DNA of 64,000 bases, taken from positions 126,001 to 190,000 of the forward strand of contig CAJNDS010000029.1 in NCBI GenBank assembly GCA_905221605.1, read 5' to 3'. This DNA is from Symbiodinium natans. Lineage: Eukaryota > Sar > Dinophyceae > Suessiales > Symbiodiniaceae. Positions 38,905-49,329 of the stretch are shown one piece after another (position 1 is the stretch's first letter; each line of letters opens with the position of its first letter). The notes under the pieces are model-generated. The model was given only the letters and a program-made list of their open reading frames with translations. It made no database searches and was not told the DNA's origin. The translations under genes were made by a program, and so were the position numbers.

Positions 38905-41653
38905 AGGACATCCTCATTGCTTGGTCGAGGCTGTAGATGTTCTGTTGAAGCAGTAAGCACAAGGCTTGATGCAATGAGGGACCTCCAATGGTGAGAGTAT
39001 TGCTCGGTGGAAGCTGTTTGGACTCAATCCAAGCGACACCAAATTGGGCTATGCATGCTCTGACATCCCCAGGGAGAACCTGTAAAGAAATAAACCCTGC
39101 TTGGAAGCATTGGTGACGGAGAACTTGTAACCCCGCGCTGTGCGCTGGTTCGAAAGTTCTTTGTGCCTTTTCCACCCAATGCAGGCCTTTGGAGGCAGCG
39201 CTGTTATCGTCCATGTAAGCCGTTAGTCTTATGAAGGAAGAAATGTCGTGCAGCGCCCAAATCAAGGGATCTAAGGCGAGACAGAAAAGGACAACAGAAG
39301 TCGCCCTTCCCATAGCAAGGCCTTGGTGGATGGAGATAGGCTCGAGCAAGAAACCTTGCACTTTATGCTGGGTGCGCCTCCCAAACATAAGGTGGATGAC
39401 GTAAGCTTTGATCCAGGCAGGGGCAGCTCTTGCCGCTAAGCACTGTAGTACCCACCAGGGATTCACCCGTTCAAAGGCCTTGGCAAAGTCGGAAAGCATG
39501 ACTGTGTACTGGGCATCTTTGAGCTCCAAGTAGTGTTGCATTTGGGCATAATTTGCCTGTGGTTCTTTGAAGTGATTAAGAAGAGCCTGGGCAGGATGTA
39601 GCGAGTCTTTGAAAGACTCAGCAAGGACAGCGTAGATTGCGGAGTCAATGATTCGATCACAAGTATCGGGCATGTCTAGTGGCCTGTAGTTGTCCGCGTA
39701 CGCACCCTTGTCTGCCTTGGGAATGAAGACTAAGGCCTGAAGCGGATGATCAGCTTGAGACAAGCACATCTCCCACATATGATCCCCAAGTAAGTTGGCA
39801 AAATAACTCGGATTTTGCCTATAGAAGGCATAGGGCACACCATCGGGACCCGGGGAAGAATCCTTGGTGGTAATAATGGCCTTGAAGATGATGCTTTCAT
39901 CTGGTAAGTCAGCCGGCACGAAGGGGGCCCTTTGCGCATATGGCTGTAGGAGTTTGTCCCACTGGTTATCGTATTGACAAGGGAAGTGGTGCCAAAAGGC
40001 TCTAGTTGCCCTTAGTGCAGCATCAAACTGACTCATAGATGTGATCAGCTGGCCATCTTCGCTTCTGACCTGTTGCGAATCGATGATTCGAGGGCAGATC
40101 TTCCTGAAGGCCTGCCACTTAATTTTAGACTTATCAACCTGCAAATCTCTTTGAGCAACCAGGGAACGAAGACTTGGTGAGGGGGCAGTTTTCAGCTCTG
40201 CACCAAGGTGTAGCCGATTAAGCGCTTCTTGAAGCCAATGTCTCGGGAGCTCGGCTGAACCATTACCTGACGGCGTGAAAGGGGGTATGGTGATATGCCT
40301 GGCTAAAGATGTGACGGTGCTTGCGTTGACACCGACAGTCGCACCAGTGCTCCTGTTCAAAAGGCGTACCAACTTCCTAATTAATGCAGCAATTGAGTTT
40401 CCAGCTTGGGCACGTAGGTTTGCATGCCACAAGAAACATGTGGCTTTTTGTGCAACGAGCGCGTCAGAAGGGCAGAGTTTTTGACCTTTGTTCTGCTCTT
40501 CAATCAAGCGGGCTTTAGTGCAATTAATTAGTTTACGAAGAAGAAGGTGCGAAGGGCTAGTCTCCGCAGCCTCGATGCCAGGCAAGTCAGTAGTCGCAGG
40601 TGGAACAGAAAAAGCCGCAGCAGGAACTGTCCGAACAGGTATCGCCGGGACATCTTTGTCAAGCTTATGCTTCGGCCGAAACCGAATCTTTACCAAGTGA
40701 TGTCCTCCAGTTACTTTTTTGTGCTTCCAAGAGACAGAACAGATCTTGGCGGACAAGTACAGCGAACTGGAAATAAGGTAATGGTCAAGGTGACTGCAGG
40801 TAGAGCCTTGCTCGAAAGTTGGCCTGTCAGACTTGCATTCAATCATGTCGCCTTGAGCAAGGAGATGTGCATACTCACCCTCCTTCTGCTGATTAACAGC
40901 ATTGAAGTCCCCCCCAAGGACAACCACATGAGTTGCATCCTTGACAAAAGCACTAAGTGCAGGGAAAAGCTTCCCCCATTGATCAGGGTGCCAATAAACC
41001 GACAGGAGCCAGTAGCAGACAGACCGAAATCTGACCAGCACGGCAAGGGCAAAACCAGGCACAAGGTCAACAGTTTCTACGACTTTATAGTCCTGTGGCA
41101 AACAGACAGCAACTCCTCCAGAGTGTCCAGATTCCTTCCAAATAGCGAGAGAGGCAATCGTATTTATTCTGGCTGTTGCCTGTCTGAATCGGTGTAAACA
41201 GGCAGCATTCCATTTGGTTTCCTGCAAAAGCACGGGCGTTTGGTGAGCCAACGCACCAATGGTACGAAGCTTGGCAAGGCCAATAGTGTCGAAGGTACAC
41301 AGCGAGGTAACGTTCCAACTAACGACAGCCTGCAGCTTGCACGGCTCCTTTGGGATCGTGTCGAAGTAAGGAACAAGCCTGTCAGCTATGAGATTCAGTG
41401 CAAGTTCAAGCTCTTCTGTTGGGAGCTGAAGATTGATAGCAGCGATTAGGTTAAAAGGTCGGCTGTCATTGGCCATGAGAGCAAGCTTCAGCTCACGTGT
41501 TGTGGGATAGGTGAGTGGCAGGTTGTAGGCAAGGAGAATGCTGTTGAGGGATCTGACACGTGCGCGATGTCTACGACAAGCAACATAGGCATTGAGGTGA
41601 TCAAGGAAGGTCGTAGACCTTGCCTTGATCACCACGTCACGAATCGTCGTCAT
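38897..41653 (-). CDS. LINE ORF2: APE-type endonuclease and reverse transcriptase
   Basis: First in-frame ATG at 41653; 918 aa. Endonuclease/exonuclease/phosphatase-type domain: SWNVTSL, LLQETKW (about 143), GGDFNAV (about 245) and SHLDHYLIS (about 288). Reverse transcriptase: GPDGVPYAFY (about 598), VFIPKADKG, DFAKAFERVN, HQGLAMGRAT and catalytic YMDD at residues 813-816. It stops with MSFD at 38897 where the zinc-finger frame begins. The endonuclease nicks target DNA and RT copies the RNA at the nick. No internal stop is seen in this ORF, in contrast with the broken 3' third. Confidence 0.88.
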   Translation of the reverse strand: MTTIRDVVIKARSTTFLDHLNAYVACRRHRARVRSLNSILLAYNLPLTYPTTRELKLALMANDSRPFNLIAAINLQLPTEELELALNLIADRLVPYFDTIPKEPCKLQAVVSWNVTSLCTFDTIGLAKLRTIGALAHQTPVLLQETKWNAACLHRFRQATARINTIASLAIWKESGHSGGVAVCLPQDYKVVETVDLVPGFALAVLVRFRSVCYWLLSVYWHPDQWGKLFPALSAFVKDATHVVVLGGDFNAVNQQKEGEYAHLLAQGDMIECKSDRPTFEQGSTCSHLDHYLISSSLYLSAKICSVSWKHKKVTGGHHLVKIRFRPKHKLDKDVPAIPVRTVPAAAFSVPPATTDLPGIEAAETSPSHLLLRKLINCTKARLIEEQNKGQKLCPSDALVAQKATCFLWHANLRAQAGNSIAALIRKLVRLLNRSTGATVGVNASTVTSLARHITIPPFTPSGNGSAELPRHWLQEALNRLHLGAELKTAPSPSLRSLVAQRDLQVDKSKIKWQAFRKICPRIIDSQQVRSEDGQLITSMSQFDAALRATRAFWHHFPCQYDNQWDKLLQPYAQRAPFVPADLPDESIIFKAIITTKDSSPGPDGVPYAFYRQNPSYFANLLGDHMWEMCLSQADHPLQALVFIPKADKGAYADNYRPLDMPDTCDRIIDSAIYAVLAESFKDSLHPAQALLNHFKEPQANYAQMQHYLELKDAQYTVMLSDFAKAFERVNPWWVLQCLAARAAPAWIKAYVIHLMFGRRTQHKVQGFLLEPISIHQGLAMGRATSVVLFCLALDPLIWALHDISSFIRLTAYMDDNSAASKGLHWVEKAQRTFEPAHSAGLQVLRHQCFQAGFISLQVLPGDVRACIAQFGVAWIESKQLPPSNTLTIGGPSLHQALCLLLQQNIYSLDQAMRMSFD

Positions 41654-43483
41654 AGGGGCAAAGGGTCCCGATGGACCCCATAGAAGCAATGGTAGACAGC
41701 AGGTTGCCGATCGTAGACATAAATGCGCAGTGCCTTTTCTTGGGTGGGAATTGTGGAGGGGATGTTGTTGTGGGTGACAGTCTGTTGATGCACCGTACCT
41801 TGCTTATATGTGGTGTAATGTGCGCCTCGTGCATCAATACCAATATACACGTGAAAACCCTACGCGTTTTTTAATCAATGTATTGGTTTCCAAAAATATT
41901 TTATTCTTGCATGTTCCATCCTTGAAGTTGCTTGTTCGCCTTTTAACCAGCTTTGCAGATCTTATGTAGCTGCATCAAGATGCTTTTAAACATTCTGAAC
42001 TTGTACCGGATTTGTTACCGCGCTTCTTCTATTGCTTTACACAACGTGGTAACGGTTTCTGGCTTCTTTAAGGCAGCGGGAACTAAAGCCCTTTTCACGG
42101 ACTCTCTGTTCCAGAAGGCGTGCCAAGAAGAGCCCTGAAGAGAAGAGGATTTGGAGAATAAGATGGTTTATGTTAAGGATACAGAACGTGTGTGCATTCA
42201 ATTTGAAGGGGCTTTTGTGGACGGACAAGATGCTGGAGTTGCATAAGGTAATAGATTCTGTAATGTTCCGATTGCAGAAGTTAAAGAATGGACAAAATGA
42301 TTTTAGGATCTGTTCGAAAAAGCTTAAAAGCAACTCCAATGGAAGGCTGCACATTGGCCACCCACAGAAAACTAAAGTGTGTAAGTCTGCAAAGCCTGCA
42401 AACACAGAATACTGCTTCTTGGCAAGGTTTTAGACAAGAGTTCAAACCATGTCCATAAGAAAGCAGGCACAAAACCCTTGAAAACCAAGAAAGGCGCATT
42501 TTCTAACCCATTAAAGACGTTGCCCCATAACCAAAACCCAATGCAAACAAGAACTACAGTTCTACCACTGGAGACGGTTTTTTGTTAAGGTTTTATTTGG
42601 TGGTTTGCTGCAAACAGGGATTTGTGGATGGGTGCTGCTACATTTTGACTTACTTATGCAAGGCCGCGCAGTTTGGAGCAATGACTACTTCTAAACATTG
42701 TTTAAGCTTGTTCCGGTTCCAAAGTTCGGAAGCCATCTACTCCAAGTACACTACAGCAGAACACTTAGATGGCTGGGCATAAGGGTTTTCTTTGGGCCTT
42801 CCACGGAGGAAGTGACCTTTACATTGTGCTAACAGCGCGCGGCTTCCCTTGGGAAGATGGCGGAGGGTGCATGGCGTCGGACATCGTGCCGGTCTAAAGT
42901 TGCTTTGGATGGGATGGGTGCTGACCTCTTGGCCTGCACTGTTGTTTGCAATTTTGAAGACGCTGCGTCAAGTCATCCCCTGGCAGCGCTGTGGCTTATG
43001 GTAAGTTGGTGAGTAAGCGCGAGAAAGCTACCTTTGACGGTCTGGCCGTTTTATTGGCTTGCGTGGGCACCCTTTTCCAGAGAAGTTGAACATGCTCTTC
43101 TGGCTTCACGTGGTGGCAATGGTTTCGGTTATGCGTGAGAACCTCTTTGAGCACGCGATTGCTGTGCTTCTGCAAACAGTACTCATTGCTCTGCACAGTT
43201 CGTGAACCTTGTACATGGCATGTAGGCTTGACCACCTGTCTAGCTGTAATATGCAGCTCCGCTGATGAGTGAGCGGTTTAGGGACAGGGTTGGGCATGAT
43301 GTCCGGCGTGCCTAATGGGCGTATCCACAGTGATATGTTGCGCCCGCAGAATCGCTGACTCAGTGAACGCGTTTGAATGAATGAAAACGACGGACCCTCC
43401 AGGAAAGATGGCAGCGAACCTTTACTGGAGGGAGTACCCAGGATCGACTTCAACTTCGCCGAATTCCTCGTTTGCTTTAAAAA
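41654..43483. other. LINE 5' flank and gene-less spacer
   Basis: 41654-41850 is probably LINE 5' UTR; it ends near a 16-mer (CGTGAAAACCCTACGC, 41850-41865) that also occurs at 9025-9040. 41870-42800 is AT-rich with no recognisable gene. 42800-43483 holds only short ORFs; the last 90 bp before 43484 has a short plus-strand frame ending inside the repeat and might be a Pol C-terminus. Confidence 0.4.
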
Positions 43484-43710
43484 GGGGGAGTGCTCAGACT
43501 TCGGCTTGTTTCAGTGAGGTGCTGAGACCAACTCAGCCACAAGGTGCCAAAGCCACAGTCGTGTTTGACCCACTTGGACAAAAAGAAGAGTGTCTGAATC
43601 CTGAATGCATCACTGAATGTGCAAGATTTCTTTTGAATTTGGTTCTGATTTTTTGTTCTTTTGATGACCGATACATTCTCGTCTCGATGCCGGTCCATTG
43701 ACGAGATAAG
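43484..43710 (+). repeat. B1-type repeat of the remnant
   Basis: 227 bp; matches 44523-44750 with a 1-bp indel and a few substitutions. Confidence 0.85.
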
Positions 43711-44195
43711 CGTGCCAGCGAGGGACGAGCAAGCGTTTTATCTTGAAAATGGAAAATGACCTTTCCTGTCATTTAGACATCTCTTGTGCTTCGACTCTTT
43801 GCAGCATGTTGCATGTCGCACAGTGCATGTTTCTTTTTCTTGAGGGAAGTACCTGTCTTTTCATGTCAGCTTTCATGATTCATGACTTCAAGCAACACTT
43901 CGGCTTGAGTAGAAGCTCTGAAGAAAGAATTTTCACCCGCCTCTCCCGCTCCCTGTTCTTAAGACATGGATACACCACAGCGTTGCTCTGTTCAGGTGTG
44001 CAGTTGTGCTGATCCATGCTTCAAGCAACGCTTCGGCTTGAGCAAAGCCGAGAATGAAACTTTTCCACCCGCCTCTCCCTCCCCCCTTTTGTGTATGGCA
44101 GGGTTCCCTCATTTCTTTGCAAGGGTACCTAATGCTTTTCTTTTGCTCAAGCTTGTCGTGCCTCTTGTCAGTTTCGAACTCCTTGAGAACTCGGC

Positions 44196-44450
44196 ATGGA
44201 GCGAACTTTGACACAAGCTCAGCTTAACGAGTTTCGTCAGTGGCTACGTACCTTGAACATGAATTCCCTGATGAAGGTGGCTGAGGTTTTGGAGGATGTT
44301 CTTGGAGAGCGAGAGGATCATCGGAGAGAGGAGGCAGCACTGCGTCTGCATCAGTGGCAGTTTGTGGACCCTGAACATGAACCTGAGCCTGAGACCGAGC
44401 GACAGTGCTGCGTCAAGCTCTCAGCATCAACCATCAGGCTCTTGACGTGA
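44196..44450 (+). CDS. conserved small ORF of YR elements (84 aa), remnant copy
   Basis: ATG at 44196. Shares with 58007-58252 the pattern MxRxLTxxQLNxFRxWL, then SLxKVAEVLxD and QWQFVxPEP. Predicted all-helical; the tail here differs and ends at 44450. No known family. Its retention in two diverged families, at the same place between A2 and B2, points to a real protein. Confidence 0.65.
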   Translation: MERTLTQAQLNEFRQWLRTLNMNSLMKVAEVLEDVLGEREDHRREEAALRLHQWQFVDPEHEPEPETERQCCVKLSASTIRLLT

Positions 44451-44522
44451 GTGACTCTGACTCACCTTTGTCCCGTTCCAGGCCGACTCACTTAGGCCGA
44501 ACCTGTGAGCGCAGTAGTGGCC

Positions 44523-44750
44523 GGGGGAGTGCTCAAACTTCGGCTTGTTTCAGTAAGGTGCTGAGACCAACTCAGCCACAAGGTGCCAAAGCCACAGTCG
44601 TGTTTGACCCCACTTGGACAAAAAGAAGAGTGTCTGAATCCTGAATGCTTCACTGAATGTGCAAGACTTCTTTTGAATTTGGTTCTGATTTTATATTCTT
44701 TTGATGACCGATACATTCTCGTCTCGATGCCGGTCCATTGACGAGATAAG
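44523..44750 (+). repeat. B2-type repeat of the remnant
   Basis: 228 bp; right end of the remnant, ending ATAAG as the intact element does. Confidence 0.85.
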
Positions 44751-44858
44751 TTGTCTTGCAATAAGGGCCTCTGCGCTAGCGGTTGCTTCTTTGTAGTCAC
44801 GACTTCCTTTTCACTCGCTGGCTTGTACAGTTTGGCTCTCAAAGTAGATGTCCTTGTC

Positions 44859-44934
44859 TCACACCTAGTTGCGAGCCCCACAAGAACGGCCTACTGTGCT
44901 ACTGATGTAGTAAAGAGGCGCCCGCTTTAAAGAA
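44859..44934 (+). repeat. short dispersed repeat, copy 2
   Basis: TTGCGAGCCCCACAAGA followed by GGCCTACTGTGCTACTGATG and AGTAAAGAGGCGCCCGCTTTAAA.. with an A-rich end. Same family as 9057 and 46234. Confidence 0.75.
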
Positions 44935-46233
44935 AAAATCTCTGTTCTTGGACGACACATCCGTTCTCTTCCCACTCTCAAGGCTCTAGGCACAATCGGC
45001 ATGATACACTGCCATGCTTGCTTATTTGGCTTCCTACACACGCTTGTTTCACTGCAAACTGTGCAAACGGCAGATCAGGCAACACGAGAGAAGGATCTGA
45101 AGATTTTTGGTCAAGTGGCTCGAGCTTGCTCCAGAGCGGCAGTGTGCCTGCAAGTGTGGCCAGTTGAGAGAAAAGGTGACCTCGAGCCGTCATGCCAGTG
45201 TTCTCTGGATGACTGGTTGACAAGCGCGACACACCGCCTTCTGGTATGGAGCGGACGTCCAATTGCCACTCTGAAGCTTGATGGGCCCTGAAGCTCAATA
45301 CAGGTGTGCCACACCAGCACCAGCAAAGCAATCCACAATGACACCGAACATGCCAATGACAGCAGCAAAGACCCCCAAAAACAGTTCAGAGCAGCAACAA
45401 AGTGGCGCGTTTGCGCATTAGAAAGTCTCATAAATTTCAGTTGCAGTGACCCTTTGCGCAGTAAGAGCAGAAGACGAAGCGCCTGTGCTGTGCGGCGGAT
45501 GCTTGTGGTTGACTCACAGTGTGCCACGCATCTCTGGAAGTGACGTATGACATGTGCAAGTGGATTCGTGTGAAGGCGTCGGGCTAGCGCCGAGCAAGGT
45601 GAGCACGCTTCGGCAGTTCGCGTTCATTAGAACTCGGCCGATGAGACCTCTGATAGATAAGCTGGCGAAACTCAATGAAGAACAACCTCGTGTGGGGTCA
45701 AGGCTTCTTTTCGGACCCTTCACCATGAGGCTTATGCCATCGTGACCACCGAGATGCGGTAGCGCGTTGAAGCTGTGGATGACGCACCCACGCGTCGGCT
45801 TTCTCGGCCTGAGAGACGACTGTGGTGAGTCCCAATCCATCTTCCGATGCTTCTTTTCCAAATTTGGCTTCGAGTCCGCCATGTCTTGAAGTCAGTTACC
45901 GCGAGTATGCACATACGTGGCGGTGTCACTGGCGTCTTGACAGCGCCAGCCGGGCCAGGCTCATCGAATTGGTTTCTCACTGGGTCAGGTTGTACCTGCT
46001 CTGCGGCAGCTGCAGTGTCAACGCCTGATGAAGTCCCGCATTTTGGGATTCCCCCACACGACTTGGTGCTGCATTGGCTCTGAACAGGACCACATCGACG
46101 ATGACGCGTGGGGTCTTCTAGTAGTTTCGCCGCCCCCTTTTGGTTCTTTTGGTTGGTTCTGGTGTTGGTTGGCTGGGTTGTTTCTCTGGGTTGTTTCTTT
46201 CTTTGGTTCTGTTGTTTCTTTCTGGCGACTCGT

Positions 46234-46308
46234 TTCACACTTAATTGCGAGACCCACAAGACTGGCCTATTGTGCTCCTGATGTAGTAAAGAGGCGTCCG
46301 CTTTAAAA
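46234..46308 (+). repeat. short dispersed repeat, copy 3
   Basis: Same family; ends GCTTTAAAAAAACC. Preceded by a GGTT/TTTCT-rich stretch that resembles the sequence next to copy 1. Confidence 0.75.
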
Positions 46309-46479
46309 AAACCTTGGGTGTGGTGTGTTTTTCTTTGCTGTGTCGCTCGTCCAGGTAGAATTGACCGTCTGTTGTCCGCAGAGGGGGTTCCAAATCAGGC
46401 TCAAACCTGGGTTCCACCCAAGCCAAGGTTGGAACCCCGGTGCCAACCGAGGTTTGATCTTGTTTTGTTTCTTTCTTCA

Positions 46480-46815
46480 TTTTTGTAATTCGAAAAGCAG
46501 AGAAGTAGAGAAGAGAGTTGAGAACTAGTCTAAATTCCAGCCCCTCGTTTTCTTGTTTTTCTTGTTTTCATTACTTGAAAATCAGAGAGAAAGAGAATAA
46601 GAGTAGATAACTCGTCTAAATTCCACCCCTTCCCCTCGTTTCTTGTTTTTGTTTTCTTGTCTTCATTATTCTTGACTTGAAAAAGAGAGAAGTTAAGAGA
46701 GAGAAGAGAAGTCTAAATTCCACCACCCTCGTTTCTTGTTGTTTCTTGTCTTTATTATTCGAAACAGAGAAGTTGAGAATGAATAGAGAACTACAGTCTA
46801 AGGCGGGGGGAGGTT
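46480..46815 (-). repeat. degenerate ~85-95-bp tandem units, inverted relative to 6.7-7.0 kb
   Basis: TCTAAATTCCACCC...CCCTCG recurs at about 46528, 46614 and 46707, with a truncated unit at 46793; on the minus strand this is CGAGGGG...GTGGAATTTAGA, the core of the 6700-7020 repeat. Confidence 0.75.
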
Positions 46816-46863
46816 GGGTGTACCTCCTTGTCCAGCAGCTTTTGACCTCGAGGGCTGTAGCTT

Positions 46864-47376
46864 TTGACCCAGCTTCGTTCTCTTGCCAAGCTGACTGGTC
46901 GGCAAATCGCGCTGTCATGCCTGCAGTGTGACAGTACCTGCCACGCTGCGGAGTTTCCTGCAAGCACGAGCCAGAGTCTCGATCCAACACGGGCTGTTCA
47001 AGCGGTAGCACTCCAAGGCGATGTGGGTGCAGAAGCTAAGCCTCGCGCTCGTGGAAGAACGGGTGTGATTTTGTCCTGCGGGGCGTGCGTCGATTCAGCT
47101 GCAAGACGGTTGTCCCACAGGGCGTTTGCCCGCATGCTCGATGAAGAACAGACAATTGTGTCTCGGCTCAACTCTCCTTGCTTCAGATCACCAGATGACG
47201 TGTGTCCACGCCTGCTCCCCAAAGAGGAGACTCTCACGACTTGAGCATGCGCCGCAGATAGGGCAGGTTCTAACACTGGCATGCAAACTTTCTCAGAAGG
47301 ATGTGTGCGAGTGCTGCCTTGCATTTGGTGATGCGTCGCCAATCGTGGTTGCCTTTGCAACATACCTTGGTGGCTC
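46864..47376 (+). other. possible host coding region at the insertion site
   Basis: Two open plus-strand frames overlap here (46864-47244, and about 47170-47376 ending AFGDASPIVVAFATYLGG). A pyrimidine-rich tract and CAG at about 47184 resemble a 3' splice site. The sequence CTCAAG at 47374-47379 joined to GTAGAC at 58585 would resemble a 5' splice site. No family recognised; exon status is a guess. Confidence 0.25.
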
Positions 47377-47638
47377 AAGTATCGTTCTTCGAAAACCTGG
47401 AGAAGATAGAGCTTTATTGTTCAATGAAAACAACATTCGAAATGTTACAGTGATCAAAACATTTGGTTGTTGTTTTAGTGCTTGCCTTTTTGCATGACGG
47501 TATTTCCACTGCTCGATCATTTTGTACTTGTCTGGGTATGATTGGTACTTACTGTATACACCCGTCGCAGCGGGACCTCTCGAGGGGCAGGATGCCCGGA
47601 AAGTGCTCTTAGAGGCTGATAGATCAATTTTTGAAAAA
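47377..47638 (+). repeat. A1 terminal repeat (262 bp)
   Basis: I found no difference from 57503-57764. Starts AAGTATCG, ends AATTTTTGAAAAA. Confidence 0.95.
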
Positions 47639-47649
47639 TAGCTTGAGCC

Positions 47650-47916
47650 ATGGCAGATGGTGCAGCTTCGGAGCCCCAGACACCGTCCTCTAGTGGGACT
47701 GGCACAGTCAGTTTGGTGCATCGGCATGTGGTTGATGTACACGCTATGTGTGAAAGGCATCAGGCTGAACTTGATGGACTCAGCCGAGCCCTTGAAGATT
47801 TGTCCAGTCGCTTGAGTGTGATGGAATCACGTGTTCAACAGACTGATGTTCGTGTATCCTGGCTGGAGTCATTCGTGAGACGTTTTCGATCAGCTTTCCA
47901 TGCTCTTTTTCCATGA
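47650..47916 (+). CDS. YR element small ORF a (88 aa, coiled coil)
   Basis: ATG at 47650, 11 bp after A1. A Ser/Thr/Pro-rich start, then a heptad-like helix (about 35-75: LDGLSRALEDLSSRLSVMES) and a basic-hydrophobic end. Its TGA overlaps the ATG of the next ORF (ATGA at 47913). Likely a structural or oligomerising protein; no family recognised. Confidence 0.55.
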   Translation: MADGAASEPQTPSSSGTGTVSLVHRHVVDVHAMCERHQAELDGLSRALEDLSSRLSVMESRVQQTDVRVSWLESFVRRFRSAFHALFP

Positions 47917-48566
47917 GCCGAAGACGATATGAGCCCGGCCCTCAATGCAGCTCACTTCTTGCTGCTGTTATTGTTTGGAGCAGAGACAGATGTTTTGAAC
48001 CAAGTGGTTGTTTTGAGGCTCGAAATGTTGCAAGGGGGTTTGTACTTATGACTGCCCTCAGAGATTCGCTAGCACGCTATATTGAGGAGAGTCATCCCAT
48101 GGAGGATTCCACGGTGGAGACTCATGCAGATCGTCCTTTCAGTTTCTGTGAATATGATAGAGTTGCTTTGTGGGAGATTGATACGAAAATTATGGAACAT
48201 CATGCTCGCCTTCGCCGATGTTTACAGCACATTGCATCTTTGGAAGGTGACATTTGCAAGGCTCGTGAGTCGTTTCTGACTTTTCAGAGTCAGCAGCAGA
48301 TATCAATGTCAGTTCTTTGCTGCGATGTCGAACAGCTCTTTCAGGCGATCCATGCTTTGCGACACATGGTTGAGATGCAGTTTGATTTGCTTAGACACCT
48401 TCAGGAGTCATTTAGGCTTCATGCAGATATGATGGTGTGGTCTTTGACGATCGCTGGGATCGTGATGTACAACCGTGAGCCAATGCCCCCACCTCAGTTC
48501 CCGTCATTAGCAGTTCGCATGAGGCATTTTAGGCCTAGCCGGAGGCCTGGCCCGTACTCGCCATGA
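47913..48566 (+). CDS. YR element ORF b (217 aa)
   Basis: ATG at 47913 within the ATGA overlap. Helical, Cys/His/Gln-containing; the middle (about 85-170) looks like long helices with hydrophobic heptads, and the C-terminus is Pro/Arg-rich. A hydrophobic stretch MVWSLTIAGIVMY lies near residue 172. Its stop again overlaps an ATG (ATGA at 48563). No family recognised. Confidence 0.55.
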   Translation: MSRRRYEPGPQCSSLLAAVIVWSRDRCFEPSGCFEARNVARGFVLMTALRDSLARYIEESHPMEDSTVETHADRPFSFCEYDRVALWEIDTKIMEHHARLRRCLQHIASLEGDICKARESFLTFQSQQQISMSVLCCDVEQLFQAIHALRHMVEMQFDLLRHLQESFRLHADMMVWSLTIAGIVMYNREPMPPPQFPSLAVRMRHFRPSRRPGPYSP

Positions 48567-48661
48567 CCGGTGAGTTTTTCGACAGATGCAACTGTCCAAA
48601 GACGAAATCTTGTCAGAAGGAGAAAGCAAAAATCGTGCACCAGCTTGAGTTAGCTGAATAA
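48563..48661 (+). CDS. YR element ORF c (32 aa, Cys-rich)
   Basis: ATG at 48563 in an ATGA overlap with ORF b; TAA at 48659-48661. Has CNCPKTKSC near residue 9. Its only support is the third consecutive ATGA overlap. Confidence 0.3.
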   Translation: MTGEFFDRCNCPKTKSCQKEKAKIVHQLELAE

Positions 48662-49329
48662 TGTTCAACCATGTCTGTTTCAGCATTGTTACAGAATCTG
48701 TTTTCTTTTAAAGTCTCGGGTCAAATCAGGAAACACGTCATGCCATTGGGTCGTGGCATCTGCTGTGTTGTTTGGCCATGAGCTCAGAGTGCTTGCTGCA
48801 TTCGAGTGCAGATCTCGCCTCGGGCTTAGTTGCGCCTTGCCGGGATTGCCGTTAGGGATTATGTACTTGTTTCGAGGAGGAGCAAACAGGTTTTCTGACA
48901 CCCGAAGTGACGGACCTATGTGCATCGTCATGTTTTGTAGTCTTGGGGACTTGCTTGGTTTTCGTGATGGTCACAGCTTATCACTGACATGTCTGCGACC
49001 CCGTTTTCTTGCAAGCTTATGACTCGACCTAGGTCGTGTTTTGCTTCTGAGCAGACAGCTCGAGCCAGAAGTGCTCTTATGAGATGACTATAACCCAAGA
49101 GGGTTGGCTAAGAAGGGCCATGCGGAACACGTGACGTGTAGCAACAAGGAACGGAAGACTTTGCACCGCAGAGTGTCGGTTGTATGCACAAGGGTGCTCG
49201 TTGCAGCATGTGCTCTGAAATCTTTGTGATCTCTTGGCCCAAAACTTTAGACTGGGGCGCGAATCGCCGGTATATTTTGTGCAGGAGCACGGAAACCTGT
49301 GACACAAAGGCAGGGGCCTGGTGGGACAG
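48662..49329. other. spacer within the YR element
   Basis: No ATG-started ORF that I trust; a short open frame at about 48753-49022 has no motif. Confidence 0.4.

Larger units (their letters stand above)
35369..41653 (-). mobile_element. LINE (non-LTR retrotransposon), 3' part decayed and interrupted
   Basis: Minus-strand endonuclease-RT ORF, then a zinc-finger region in another frame, then an RNase H-like region broken by several frameshifts, then an unknown C-terminal domain. The 10.3-kb Copia element is inserted at its 3' end. No clear poly(A) tail or target duplication was found, so the outer ends are not defined. Confidence 0.8.
43484..44750 (+). mobile_element. 3' remnant of a YR (DIRS/PAT-like) retroelement
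   Basis: Two direct repeats (43484-43710 and 44523-44750, about 97% alike) both end ACGAGATAAG and flank a segment with a small ORF homologous to the one between A2 and B2 of the intact element at 47377-58584. By analogy they are B1 and B2, with A2 starting at the AAG 43708-43710. Left end (A1 and main ORFs) is missing. Inside, a ~134-bp imperfect tandem repeat (about 43881-44110) carries CTTCAAGCAACRCTTCGGCTTGAG. Confidence 0.75.
44751..46480. other. gene-poor stretch
   Basis: Contains the two plus-strand copies of the short dispersed repeat (44859, 46234). Short ORFs only, no motif recognised. Confidence 0.4.

Noticed and set aside
47641-47654. CCATGGCTCAAG (minus) just after A1 as a spliced-leader relic
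   Set aside because: Wrong orientation for the element and only the last 8 nt match.
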